From the NCBI GenBank assembly GCA_018657065.1, contig JABHXU010000015.1, forward strand, positions 52,191 through 116,190: a DNA stretch of 64,000 nt, written 5' to 3'. Made by a program: the position numbers and the translations under genes. Positions 1-9,869 of the stretch are shown piece by piece; the stretch's first letter is position 1, and the number at the start of each line of letters is the position of its first letter. Source of the DNA: an archaeon. Lineage in GTDB: Archaea > Nanobdellota > Nanobdellia > Woesearchaeales > GW2011-AR15. The notes under the pieces are model-generated. The model ran no database searches. It was not told the origin of the DNA and saw only the letters and a list, made by a program, of their open reading frames with translations.

Positions 1-1047
1 GCTTGTGTTGAAGATAGTGATGGGGACGGAATAATTGATTATGAAGATAATTGTGCAACAATTTCAAATCAAGATCAAAAAGACGATGATATGGATAAAA
101 TTGGAAATGCATGTGATATTTGCCCAATTGACATATTAAATGATTTAGATTTAGATAGTGTTTGTGGAAACAATGACAATTGTCCAACATTGTTTAATCC
201 AACTCAAAGTAATTATGATTTTGATAGATTTGGAGATAAGTGTGATTTATGTCCAAATGATGAAAATAATGATATAGATGAAGATGGAATTTGTGGTGAT
301 GTTGATACATGTCCAGAAATAAAAAATCCTAACCAAGAAGAAGATTGTAAAAAAATTGAAATTAAAGAAGAAAAATATGATGAAGAAATAACAGTTACTT
401 CAAATTTGGAAGATATTGAATCTTTGGTTGAAGATTCCTATGGATCTTTAAATGTAAGTGAAGAAGAAATAGGTGAGTATGAAGACATTAAAGAATCTAT
501 TAAAATTGAAAAAAAAGAGTTTTATATTGATGGAGAATTATATACACGATACAAAATTACAATAGAAACAGATAATCCAATGCATGATTTTTCTTATTAT
601 CAAAATATTCCAAAATGTTTAGCTGAAAAAACAGATAATATATTTTTTAATGGTAAAAATTATCAAATTATAGAAGCAGATCCAATCATTGCTTGGCATT
701 TTACAGATATTGAAGATAAAGTAGAAATGACTTATGATGTTAAAGGATCAATTAGTGAAAGTTGTTTAGAAGATTTGAAAGATTTTGCATATTCTACTTC
801 GTTTGAAAAAAGTAAGAAACCTTTTGGCTTAATTTTACCAATAGCAGTTATTATAATTGTTGTCTTTGTATTTTTATTATTTGAGCACCATATAAGTGTT
901 AGTGATAGTTATGAAGAGATGCTTCAAAGTAAGGTTAATGATATTAAAAAAAACTATGATATTTCTAACAAAGACAATTTAAGAACACAACTAAGAAACG
1001 AAGGAATGAATGAAAAATATATTCATGAAATAATGAAAAGAATATAA
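1..1047 (+). CDS. Thrombospondin type-3 repeat surface protein with C-terminal TM helix (5' truncated by window edge)
   Basis: Frame 1 is open from base 1 through the listed ORF; repeated DxDxDGxxDxxDNCP-type repeats; TM segment LILPIAVIIIVVFVFLLF. Confidence 0.8.
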   Translation, partial: ACVEDSDGDGIIDYEDNCATISNQDQKDDDMDKIGNACDICPIDILNDLDLDSVCGNNDNCPTLFNPTQSNYDFDRFGDKCDLCPNDENNDIDEDGICGDVDTCPEIKNPNQEEDCKKIEIKEEKYDEEITVTSNLEDIESLVEDSYGSLNVSEEEIGEYEDIKESIKIEKKEFYIDGELYTRYKITIETDNPMHDFSYYQNIPKCLAEKTDNIFFNGKNYQIIEADPIIAWHFTDIEDKVEMTYDVKGSISESCLEDLKDFAYSTSFEKSKKPFGLILPIAVIIIVVFVFLLFEHHISVSDSYEEMLQSKVNDIKKNYDISNKDNLRTQLRNEGMNEKYIHEIMKRI

Positions 1048-1063
1048 TATGAAAATAAAAAAA

Positions 1064-3568
1064 TTATTTTTTGATTTCAACTTCTAAATTATCAGATTTC
1101 CCAAATTCAATATCTTTTGATTTTGTTACAGATTTTAAATCTAAAATAACTGTTTCAAGAAGTTTTCTTTCATCGTCATTACATTTAATGATTAGTAAAG
1201 ATAATTCTTCTTTTAGTGAAAGACTATTTTCAGATTTGAATTTTCTAACATGTGAAAGTATTTGAACTAATAAATCTCCAGTTTTTTCAGAATCTTCATT
1301 TACATAATTTTTATTATATGATGGCCAATTAGAAATATGGATACTTCTTGATTTATCTTTTTTTGCAAAATATAATTGATATATTTCTTCAGTTATATAA
1401 GGCATAATTGGAGCAAAGAGTTTTAAGATGTTTAAAACAATTTCATATAAACCAAATTGTGCAGATTCTCTAGCTCCTTTGTGATAATTCTCAGGATTAT
1501 ATAATCTATCTTTTACAATTTCTAAATAATTATCACAAAATATTTGCCAAAAAAAGATATCAGTTTCATGTTTTGCTTTTGAATATTCATATTTTTCAAA
1601 AGATTCTGTTGCAGATTTAATGAGTTTTTGTAATTTTGTTAAAGCCCATTTGTCCATAACTTCTAATTCATGTTTATCAAAATTATAATCTTTTAAATGC
1701 ATTAAAGCAAATTTACTTGCATTCCAAAGTTTTGTAACTGTTTTGTTTCCAGTTAGTAAATCTTTTTCTTGGAAAGGCATATCATCTCCTAGTTTACTTC
1801 CTGATGACCAGTATCTTAGAGCATCAGCACTAAATTTTTCAATCATAACTTGAGGTGAAATTACATTTCCTTTTGATTTTGACATTTTTCTTCCATGTGG
1901 ATCAAGAGCCCAACCTGAAATTGTTACATTTTCCCAAGGGTTAGTTTTGTGAAGTAATTGTGTTTTTGCTAAAGTGTAAAATAACCAAAAGTTGATAATA
2001 TCATGAGATTGAGGTCTTAGACTCATTGGAAATAACCTTTTTTGTACATCTTTAGGCATAAGCCCTGTTGAGATAAAAGGGGTACTTCCAGAAGTAAACC
2101 AAGTATCAAAAACATCGTGTTCAGGAATTAATTCTAAATCTTTAGAAACACCTTTAGGTCTATCTTTTGTTGGGTCTACAGGTAATTGAGATTCATCAGC
2201 AAAATACATTTTTCCAGATTTATCATACCATACTGGAATGGGAACACCATAATGTCTTTGTCTAGATATGGACCAATCCCAATTTAAACCTTTAATCCAA
2301 TTTTCAAGTCTATGCTTCATGTGAACTGGGTGCCATTTTAATTTGGAACCAGCAACTAAGAATTCTTCTTTTTGATCTAGGTATTTAATATACCATTGTT
2401 TTGAAACAATGTATTCAACTTCAGCACCTGATCTTTCACCAACATTAACAATATGTTCAATTTTTTCTTTTTTAATAACATGTCCTTGTTTTTCTAAATC
2501 TTCAGTTATTTTTTTTCTAGCTTCAGTTGTTAATAATCCCTCATAACTTTTGTTTTTTTCATTTAAAGTTCCATTTTTGTTTAATATGTTTATAGGTTCA
2601 CATTTTGGTCTTCTAGTCATCCATTCAACGCATTCAATTCCACCATATGTGCAAAAATAAACTACGCCAGTTCCATAATCTGCAGCTACAGAAATATCAT
2701 GATCAATTTCAACTAAATTATTTGAAATAGGGATTATAACTTTTTTTCCAATTAAGTCCTTACCTTTAAGTTCTCCTTCTAATTCATAATTAAGATCTTT
2801 AAATTTTTCTTCATATGTTTTTTTCCCAGTAACATAATATTCATTATCAATTTTAAGAGTAACATAATCTCCTTTTTCTTCAACACTCATTCCAACACAA
2901 CCAAAAAGCATTTCAGGCCTAGTTGTAGCATATAACAAATATGTGTCTTTTGAATCTTCAAATCTTGCTTTAATATATACTAAATTTGATGAAAGTTTTT
3001 TATCTTCAAGTTCTGCTTGAGCAATTGCAGATTGAAAAACTCTATCCCACATAATAGGACCTTCTTTTCTATATGCCAGTCCTTTTTTAATAAGTTCTAA
3101 AAATGTTTTTTGAGATGTTTTTCTTGAATGATCATCGATTGTTGAGTATTTTAAATTAAAGTCACAACTCATACCAATATTTTTCCAATCTTGAATAAAT
3201 TTAGGACGTTCTTCCTCTAAATATTCTAAACAAATTCTAATTGCTTCATCTCTAGGAATCTTTCTTAAATTTACTTTTTTATGTTTTTGAACAAGTTTTT
3301 CTGTTGGAAGTCCATTATCATCAGTTCCAAAAGGATAAAAAACATTTTTTCCTTTCATTCTTTGATATCTTATAACAAAATCTTGTTGAGAATATGAAAA
3401 CGCATGACCAATATGCATTTTTCCTGAAATTGTAGGTGGAGGCGTATCTACAGAAAAAACTTCCTTTTTTTTATCATTAATGTCAAATTCATAAATCTTA
3501 TTGTCTTCCCAGTATTTTTGCCATTTAGGTTCTGATATTTTTGAATCATATTTGCTTGGTAATTCCAT
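1064..3568 (-). CDS. valS: Valyl-tRNA synthetase
   Basis: PPPTISGKMHIGHAFSYSQQD, KMSKSKGN, 834 aa class I synthetase. Confidence 0.95.
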   Translation of the reverse strand: MELPSKYDSKISEPKWQKYWEDNKIYEFDINDKKKEVFSVDTPPPTISGKMHIGHAFSYSQQDFVIRYQRMKGKNVFYPFGTDDNGLPTEKLVQKHKKVNLRKIPRDEAIRICLEYLEEERPKFIQDWKNIGMSCDFNLKYSTIDDHSRKTSQKTFLELIKKGLAYRKEGPIMWDRVFQSAIAQAELEDKKLSSNLVYIKARFEDSKDTYLLYATTRPEMLFGCVGMSVEEKGDYVTLKIDNEYYVTGKKTYEEKFKDLNYELEGELKGKDLIGKKVIIPISNNLVEIDHDISVAADYGTGVVYFCTYGGIECVEWMTRRPKCEPINILNKNGTLNEKNKSYEGLLTTEARKKITEDLEKQGHVIKKEKIEHIVNVGERSGAEVEYIVSKQWYIKYLDQKEEFLVAGSKLKWHPVHMKHRLENWIKGLNWDWSISRQRHYGVPIPVWYDKSGKMYFADESQLPVDPTKDRPKGVSKDLELIPEHDVFDTWFTSGSTPFISTGLMPKDVQKRLFPMSLRPQSHDIINFWLFYTLAKTQLLHKTNPWENVTISGWALDPHGRKMSKSKGNVISPQVMIEKFSADALRYWSSGSKLGDDMPFQEKDLLTGNKTVTKLWNASKFALMHLKDYNFDKHELEVMDKWALTKLQKLIKSATESFEKYEYSKAKHETDIFFWQIFCDNYLEIVKDRLYNPENYHKGARESAQFGLYEIVLNILKLFAPIMPYITEEIYQLYFAKKDKSRSIHISNWPSYNKNYVNEDSEKTGDLLVQILSHVRKFKSENSLSLKEELSLLIIKCNDDERKLLETVILDLKSVTKSKDIEFGKSDNLEVEIKK

Positions 3569-3763
3569 TTTAATTATCTCCTTTTATTTTTGGTTTGTTT
3601 TTATTCATAAAAAGTTTTCTAAAGTCTTCTTTCTAAAAATAATCTTCAAAATTTTAGAAGAAAAAGACAATGAAATCTAATTAACCACTACTACAAAAAC
3701 AGATTTCAAAATAATATTCATAAAAATAGTTAATGGATTTTTATATTTAAATTTTGCTCAAAT

Positions 3764-4333
3764 TTAAGTCCAATAACCAACAAGCAATACTGAGAATAGA
3801 CCAATAATTAAAATTAAAAGCATTGCAAGAACTTTAGGATGGAATAATGTTGCTCCAAAATTTGCAGCAAAACTATCTGTGGCAACATCACCTTGACCAT
3901 TAGCAATAACATTATCTGGATCAATTATTGTTCCATTGACTCCGCCACCTACATAAGGGCCTGCAGTATCTCCAAATTTCATAGAAATATTAATTACAAA
4001 TATGACTAATAAACTAACTAAAAGCCAAGTACCTAAATTTTTAGTTAGGCCTGTAGGAAGATCTAGACCAATAGATCTAGTTGCAAGAAAAACAGACATT
4101 ATTATAACCATCATAACAACAGCCCAAGGAACAGTATCACTAATTATTCCAAGCATTTTTGGTTGAAATGCCATAATCATAGAGATTCCAAAAGCTAGTA
4201 ATGCATTAAGACCTTTGTTTCCACCAAAAGGATTTTTGAATAATAAAATTGCATACACTGCAGTAAAGACAAATAAAATTACAAAGACGTCTGAAAAATG
4301 TCCAAGTAATGAAATGTCTAAAAGTGTAGCCAT
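3764..4333 (-). CDS. Multi-TM membrane protein, member 3 of a tandem paralogous trio
   Basis: 189 aa, about 4 hydrophobic segments; similar layout to the two upstream ORFs. Confidence 0.75.
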   Translation of the reverse strand: MATLLDISLLGHFSDVFVILFVFTAVYAILLFKNPFGGNKGLNALLAFGISMIMAFQPKMLGIISDTVPWAVVMMVIIMSVFLATRSIGLDLPTGLTKNLGTWLLVSLLVIFVINISMKFGDTAGPYVGGGVNGTIIDPDNVIANGQGDVATDSFAANFGATLFHPKVLAMLLILIIGLFSVLLVGYWT

Positions 4334-4334
4334 T

Positions 4335-4910
4335 TTACTTCATAGCACCTCCAAATACTTCTTTTACAGTTTCATTTAGAGTTCTTCGTTTTTCTTCAGG
4401 TTTTTCATCTTTAGTGATGAACCATACAATTATACCAAATACTAGGATTGATACTAAAAGTGATCTAGTATGTGGATCAACTATCCAACTTAACCAACCT
4501 GGAGGTCTTGCAAGTAATCCTGACGAAACTAAAAAAGTGTATGCTACAGCAATAATTGAAAATATAACAACCCAACCTTCAAGTCCAGATCCTGCAATGT
4601 TAACATCTTTTCCAAAGACTCCAATTAATAATAATACCATCATACTTGCTACCATTAATACTGAAACATTAGGTAATGCTTTATTTATAACAATAACAAC
4701 ATCGGGACCTCTACCTATAATATGAGGAATGATTGAAGACATGGCGAGGACAAACGCAATAATAATATTAAACCTTCGACCTCCATCACCAAGAATTTTA
4801 GATTTTTGCAAAACAGCAAAAGTTATTGTAAATATCAGTAAAAAAGGTAATAATACATCTAGTAAGCCCAAGCTTTCAAGACCCATAACCCATTGTTGAA
4901 ATACACCCAT
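4335..4910 (-). CDS. Multi-TM membrane protein, member 2 of trio
   Basis: GLLDVLLPFLLIFTITFAVLQKSKILG matches the next ORF's GVYEVLLPFLLIFTLVFAILEKTRAFG. Confidence 0.8.
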   Translation of the reverse strand: MGVFQQWVMGLESLGLLDVLLPFLLIFTITFAVLQKSKILGDGGRRFNIIIAFVLAMSSIIPHIIGRGPDVVIVINKALPNVSVLMVASMMVLLLIGVFGKDVNIAGSGLEGWVVIFSIIAVAYTFLVSSGLLARPPGWLSWIVDPHTRSLLVSILVFGIIVWFITKDEKPEEKRRTLNETVKEVFGGAMK

Positions 4911-4921
4911 TATAATCTCAC

Positions 4922-5521
4922 CTAATCTTCATCTTTTGACTCTTTTTTTTCAGTACCTAAAAACCCATCTCCAGGTTTTCCAGTGATAAATCCCATCATA
5001 CCTACGATAAACAATGTTAATACTAAAGCACCCATTGCACCTGTATTTAAATTATTGACTAAATAGCCCCACCCGAAATATAACCATGGTGTGCCACTTT
5101 CAGTTTTGATTGCATGTAAAAATATACCTAATATCCCTACAAAAATTATACCCATAAATACGTTTTTATATCCTTTAGTTATTTTTAGCTCATCTTTTCC
5201 AGTATGAAATACTCCAACTAAAAGTAAAAAGCAAAAACCAAGTAATAATAAAATAACCATATTACCAATAGCTTCATTTACTGTAGCAACTAATCTTGAA
5301 CTAGCAACAACTATAAATGAAGTAACAAAAGCAAACATACTATTGAGGTTTTTTTTAGCCATTTCATGGCCATTTACTTCTTCAGTTCCAAACGCTCTTG
5401 TTTTCTCTAAAATAGCAAAAACTAAAGTGAAAATTAAAAGAAAAGGTAACAAAACTTCATAAACTCCTAATCTATCAAGAAATTGTATTCCTGTTGTAAA
5501 CGGTGAAGTATAGTCTGCCAT
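4922..5521 (-). CDS. Multi-TM membrane protein, member 1 of trio
   Basis: 199 aa; shared VLLPFLLIFTxxFAxL block. Confidence 0.8.
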   Translation of the reverse strand: MADYTSPFTTGIQFLDRLGVYEVLLPFLLIFTLVFAILEKTRAFGTEEVNGHEMAKKNLNSMFAFVTSFIVVASSRLVATVNEAIGNMVILLLLGFCFLLLVGVFHTGKDELKITKGYKNVFMGIIFVGILGIFLHAIKTESGTPWLYFGWGYLVNNLNTGAMGALVLTLFIVGMMGFITGKPGDGFLGTEKKESKDED

Positions 5522-5597
5522 CTGTATTAAAACTAGATGATTCTTCCTATATAAATGTTTCTAAATGTTTATAAATTGTCCTCTATTACTTCAACAT

Positions 5598-6155
5598 ATG
5601 GAAAAAATATTTTTAAGACTTCGAAAAGATCTAAAAAAAAAAGATGAACTAAGAGAAAAGTCAATTATTAATTCTAGGCCTATTACAAAACATTCTAAGC
5701 AAGCAATTTATGCCATTCATAGAAATGATTTGGGTCAAGCAGAAATTTTAATTAAAGAAGCAAAAAAAGGTATTAGGGAATTAGAAAAATTAAATTATTT
5801 TACTGGAGCATACAATGCAGCTCTTCAAGAATATGCTGAAGCAATTACTTATTTTGATTATGTGAAAACTGGAAAATTAACATCAGATGAAACATTGAAT
5901 ATGGATGCTGAAAATTATTTGCTTGGTATATGTGATTTAACTGGAGAGTTAGGAAGAAGAGCTGTTTTTAGTGTTGTTAATGAAAAATATGAAGAAGTAG
6001 AAAAAATTTGGAAATTTTGTTCAAAAATATATGAGGAATTTTTAAAGTTTGAATTTAGAAATTCTGAACTTAGAAAAAAATCAGATTCAATAAAATGGAA
6101 TTTAAAAAAAATAGAAGAAATATTGTATGAATTAAAATTAAGGGGAAAACTATGA
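5598..6155 (+). CDS. Translin family protein (start likely at internal Met MEKIFLRL)
   Basis: Helical; EYAEAITYFDY, NYLLGICDLTGELGRRAV typical of translin. Confidence 0.85.
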   Translation: MEKIFLRLRKDLKKKDELREKSIINSRPITKHSKQAIYAIHRNDLGQAEILIKEAKKGIRELEKLNYFTGAYNAALQEYAEAITYFDYVKTGKLTSDETLNMDAENYLLGICDLTGELGRRAVFSVVNEKYEEVEKIWKFCSKIYEEFLKFEFRNSELRKKSDSIKWNLKKIEEILYELKLRGKL

Positions 6156-6637
6156 AATTTTTAGAAGCATTAGAAAAACTAAAAGAGTCAGAAATATTCA
6201 AAAATTGGAATAAAGATCACAAAGATTCCTTTTTAGCTCATGGTTTTATTATGAGCTCAGAAAAAAGTGAAGGTGAATGGCAAATTGGATTTTTTAATCC
6301 TAAATCTTTGAAAGTTTTAACTTTTGTTATTTTGAATGAAATTACTATGAATCCAGAATCTGAAGTGATGAATAAGGAGATAATAGCTTTAGATATTAAT
6401 TTAATTAAATCAACAGTAGATGAAGCATTTGAAAAAGCAGATGAAGTTCAAAAAGAAAAATATTCAACACATTTACCACTTAAGAAGATGGCCATACTTC
6501 AAAATTCACCAGAAGGTCAAGTTTGGAATATAACACTTATTACAAGAACATTTAAAACATTAAATATTCATGTTTCAACATTGAATGGAGAGGTTGTTAA
6601 GGATCAATTAGTTGAGATTTTTAGTTTTGATAAATAA
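6152..6637 (+). CDS. Hypothetical protein, coupled to translin gene
   Basis: 4-nt ATGA overlap with the translin ORF. Confidence 0.7.
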   Translation: MKFLEALEKLKESEIFKNWNKDHKDSFLAHGFIMSSEKSEGEWQIGFFNPKSLKVLTFVILNEITMNPESEVMNKEIIALDINLIKSTVDEAFEKADEVQKEKYSTHLPLKKMAILQNSPEGQVWNITLITRTFKTLNIHVSTLNGEVVKDQLVEIFSFDK

Positions 6638-6765
6638 ACTTTTTTGTTTATTACCCCTTATCAATAATATCGATTTGAAATATATATATTTGAAATTGTT
6701 AATCTTTATAAAAGGTAAAATTAATTATAATTTTGTTCTAAGTTTATATGAAATTGGGGTTAAAA

Positions 6766-7194
6766 ATGGTAGATGTACGAATATTAAAAATTGATAGCGA
6801 GATGACAACACCTCATTATGCACATGAAGGTGATGCAGCATTTGATTTAAGATCAGCTGAGGAAATTATTATTCCTGCAAAAGGTCGTTATACTGTGAAA
6901 TCTGGAATTAAAATGGCAATTCCAGAAGGTTATTTTGGTCTTATAAAAGACAGATCTGGATATGCACATAAAAAAGGAATTCATTGTCTTGCAGGAGTTA
7001 TTGATTCAGGATATAGGGGCGAGGTTGGAGTTGTTATGGTTAATTTAGGAGACGAGGATTTTGATATTACAAAGGATATGAGAATAGCTCAAATGTTAAT
7101 TTTACCGGTTCCTAAAACAAATTTAATTTTATCAGAAGATTTAGATGATTCAGTTAGAAATGAAGGTGGGTTTGGTAGTACAGGCACACACTAA
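6766..7194 (+). CDS. dut: dUTP diphosphatase
   Basis: GDAAFDLRS, DRSGYA, GVIDSGYRGEVGV, RIAQMLILP, GGFGSTG; start chosen at internal Met. Confidence 0.95.
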   Translation: MVDVRILKIDSEMTTPHYAHEGDAAFDLRSAEEIIIPAKGRYTVKSGIKMAIPEGYFGLIKDRSGYAHKKGIHCLAGVIDSGYRGEVGVVMVNLGDEDFDITKDMRIAQMLILPVPKTNLILSEDLDDSVRNEGGFGSTGTH

Positions 7195-7203
7195 AAAGAG
7201 GTA

Positions 7204-7311
7204 ATGAAGATGGAAAAACAAACAGTGAACAAAACAACAATAAGTTATAAAGCAATGCAGTCATGTAAGAAATTAGACTCTTTTTTTGAAGAGGAAGAAG
7301 ACACTGAATAA
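7204..7311 (+). CDS. Small acidic-tailed ORF, 35 aa (MKMEKQTVNKTTISYKAMQSCKKLDSFFEEEEDTE)
   Basis: GAGGTA Shine-Dalgarno-like sequence just upstream; not in supplied track. Confidence 0.4.
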   Translation: MKMEKQTVNKTTISYKAMQSCKKLDSFFEEEEDTE

Positions 7312-7357
7312 ATTTAAATAACAATTTTTTTTCTTTTGTAATTATAGTGATTGTTTT

Positions 7358-7585
7358 ATGAGTATAGTAAATGAAATGGATAATACAGAGATCCCGCTCA
7401 AAGTGTTTTTTGCAGCTAGTCAAAAGTCAGGCGGTTGTAGTCATCTAGTTACATTTATGGGACAAAAAACTTGTAAACTTTATAATTATAAATTAGATTC
7501 AAATATGGACACATTATCATATTGTGCAAATTGTGTGGCTAATAAAAAAAAACCTACAAATAAATTAAATGTTAGAGGTCCTTAA
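7358..7585 (+). CDS. Small Cys-containing protein, possible Zn-binding
   Basis: 75 aa with GGCSH...CKLY...YCANCVA. Confidence 0.55.
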   Translation: MSIVNEMDNTEIPLKVFFAASQKSGGCSHLVTFMGQKTCKLYNYKLDSNMDTLSYCANCVANKKKPTNKLNVRGP

Positions 7586-8186
7586 CAGCATTTTTTATTC
7601 TATCAAAAACATCATCTTGACTACCTTTTGCATCAATCATTTTCCAAATATCAAGGTACATTTTAGAAAGTTCAATATATCCTTGTTCAATTTTTTCAAA
7701 AAACTCAACACTTTCTTTTTCATGTTTGTCTCCACCTTGGTCAAATGTTCTAGATAATCCAATTTTAGGATCGAGTTTTAAAAATAATATAATGTCAGGT
7801 TCAAAACCTTTTGTAGCAGTTTTATTTATTTCAAACACTTTGTCCATACCTAAATTTTTAGCATAACCTTGATAAGCAATGCTACTAAGAAAACTTCTGT
7901 CAGCAATTACAATACCTCCTTTATCTAAAACAGGTTTAACAATTTTCCTTAATGATTGGGCTCTAGCGCTAGCATAAAGATATGCTTCACAAGTAGGTAC
8001 CATTTCTTCTTCAAAATCTGTACCTTGAACAAGCTTTCTAATAGCTTCAGCAATTTCAGTGCCTCCAGGTTCTCTAGTCAGAATGACTTCTTTATTTGGA
8101 TATTTTTTTTTTAAATGTTCAAAAAGTCTATCTGCTTGTGTTGTTTTTCCAGTACCAACAACCCCTTCAAGTATGATGTATGTCAT
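7572..8186 (-). CDS. tmk: Thymidylate kinase
   Basis: EGVVGTGKTTQADRL, TREPGGTEIAEAIR, DRSFLSSIAYQG. Confidence 0.93.
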   Translation of the reverse strand: MTYIILEGVVGTGKTTQADRLFEHLKKKYPNKEVILTREPGGTEIAEAIRKLVQGTDFEEEMVPTCEAYLYASARAQSLRKIVKPVLDKGGIVIADRSFLSSIAYQGYAKNLGMDKVFEINKTATKGFEPDIILFLKLDPKIGLSRTFDQGGDKHEKESVEFFEKIEQGYIELSKMYLDIWKMIDAKGSQDDVFDRIKNAVKDL

Positions 8187-8284
8187 CTAAAAAAGCAAAT
8201 ATGTAATGAGTATAAAAAAATTATGGGAAAAATTATAATAAGCTATTTAAATGAGAAATAACTTCTTTTGAGTACAATTATCAT

Positions 8285-8357
8285 GGCGATAGTCGTATAA
8301 CGGTTAGTATCTAGGCCTGTGGAGCCTGGGGAGGGAGTTCGACTCTCCCCTATCGCC
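8285..8357 (+). tRNA. tRNA-His (anticodon GTG), with encoded G-1
   Basis: GCGATAG/CTATCGC acceptor, loop CTGTGGA, T-arm GGGAGTTCGACTCTCCC; G-1 opposite C73. Confidence 0.93.
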
Positions 8358-8502
8358 CTTCTTTTTTATTGTGTGTTTGAGTGTTTTTTTAACAAACAAA
8401 TTTATTTTAGACAAGACGTGTTAAAAGTTTGTGCATTACATTTGTTTATTATCTAGTAAATTATATATATCTTATAAATAAAACAGATTTTGGTGATGAA
8501 TT

Positions 8503-8643
8503 ATGTTAGCAGACACACAAATAATGTTATCAATAATTATAGGTTTACTAATGGCTGTAATTTATACTTTAAGAATAACAGTTATGATGGATAAAAAACT
8601 TAATAAAATTATAAAGCATATGGGAATTCGTGGTTTTGAGTAA
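8503..8643 (+). CDS. Small single-TM protein, 46 aa
   Basis: MLADTQIMLSIIIGLLMAVIYTLRITVMMDKKLNKIIKHMGIRGFE; upstream TATA-like AT-rich region. Confidence 0.5.
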   Translation: MLADTQIMLSIIIGLLMAVIYTLRITVMMDKKLNKIIKHMGIRGFE

Positions 8644-8738
8644 AATTTTAATTATTTTTATTAGTTATTATATTTATATTTACTAAGTTTAGCAAAGATT
8701 AATAAATAAAAAAATCCTATATATTTTGGAAGATTTTT

Positions 8739-9257
8739 ATGCAAGCTAGATTAAAGAATGAAAAACAAATGATTATTGATGCTGCAAAGCAAATGATTAA
8801 GATAGTTTTACCTTTAATTATACTTTTTATCTTGTTTAGATATAAACCCTTAATTTTATTAATTATATTTGAGATATTAGATTTATCAAAATTAATGATT
8901 TTAAGAAAACGATTTTTACAGTTTCCTTTAGATTTAGTGTTTGTGTTTGGAGTGACTGCAGCGTATTACTATTCTTTTTTAATTTCAGTAATAGTTTTTA
9001 TTCTAGGAATAATTAATAGGATTGAAGTAGCTCATATTAAAGATAGACATGTAACAAAATGTATTAGGCATTTTACTTTGTTTTTTTTAACAACAATTTT
9101 GACAAATTATCCATTTTTTACTCTTGCAACATTTATTCTTCTTTTGAATTATGTAATTAAGTATTATGTTTCATTTATGTGGTTTGATGGAAAAATGTAT
9201 TTGAAAAGCTTTTTTCATATTTTTAATTTTATTGTTTCATTAGTTCTTTTTTTTTAA
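8739..9257 (+). CDS. Integral membrane protein, unknown
   Basis: 172 aa, multiple hydrophobic segments. Confidence 0.65.
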   Translation: MQARLKNEKQMIIDAAKQMIKIVLPLIILFILFRYKPLILLIIFEILDLSKLMILRKRFLQFPLDLVFVFGVTAAYYYSFLISVIVFILGIINRIEVAHIKDRHVTKCIRHFTLFFLTTILTNYPFFTLATFILLLNYVIKYYVSFMWFDGKMYLKSFFHIFNFIVSLVLFF

Positions 9258-9340
9258 ATTGAAAAATTATTTTTGAGCTCTTTTCTTTTACTTTAATTAA
9301 CAGTAACTTTTATAAATGACTCCTATTTCCTTTGGAAGTA

Positions 9341-9393
9341 TTGCCCGAGTGGAGAGCGTTAGGGTTCGTATATTCTCGGTGCGTTTATGAAAA
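9341..9393 (+). promoter_or_regulatory. Candidate structured 5' leader of rpsM operon
   Basis: CCGAG (9345-9349)/CTCGG (9375-9379) closing stem; TTTATAAAT TATA-like box about 30 nt upstream; locally GC-rich. Confidence 0.45.
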
Positions 9394-9867
9394 ATGGCAG
9401 ATGAAAAAATTAAACATATCATAAGGGTTGCAAATACAGATCTAAAAGGTCATAAGGCAGTAATTATAGCTATGACAAAGATTAAAGGAATCGGAATCAT
9501 GTTTGCAAATGTTGTTTGTAAAAAAGCAAATGTTAGTATCACAAAAAAAGCAGGACTTCTAAATGAAAATGAAGTTAAAAATCTAACAGATGTAATTGAA
9601 AATCCTTCTAAATATAAAATTCCAATTTGGATGTATAATAGAAGAAGAGATTATGATACTGGTGAAGATACACACCTTATTACAAGTGATTTACACTTTA
9701 CTCAACAGCAAGATGTAAGAAGACTTCAAAAAATTAAATCTAATAGAGGTTTAAGACATGCAGCAGGTCTTCCATTAAGAGGTCAAAGAACTAGATCTAA
9801 CTTTAGAAGAAATAAAGGAAAAGCAGTTGGTGTTAAAAGAAAAAAAGGTAAGGGCGGTAGAGTATAA
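9394..9867 (+). CDS. rps13: 30S ribosomal protein S13
   Basis: GLRHAAGLPLRGQRTRSNFRRNKG. Confidence 0.95.
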   Translation: MADEKIKHIIRVANTDLKGHKAVIIAMTKIKGIGIMFANVVCKKANVSITKKAGLLNENEVKNLTDVIENPSKYKIPIWMYNRRRDYDTGEDTHLITSDLHFTQQQDVRRLQKIKSNRGLRHAAGLPLRGQRTRSNFRRNKGKAVGVKRKKGKGGRV

Positions 9868-9869
9868 AA

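Noticed and set aside
9341-9393. Possible full tRNA gene before rps13
   Set aside because: No acceptor, anticodon or T stems can be formed; retained only as a leader candidate
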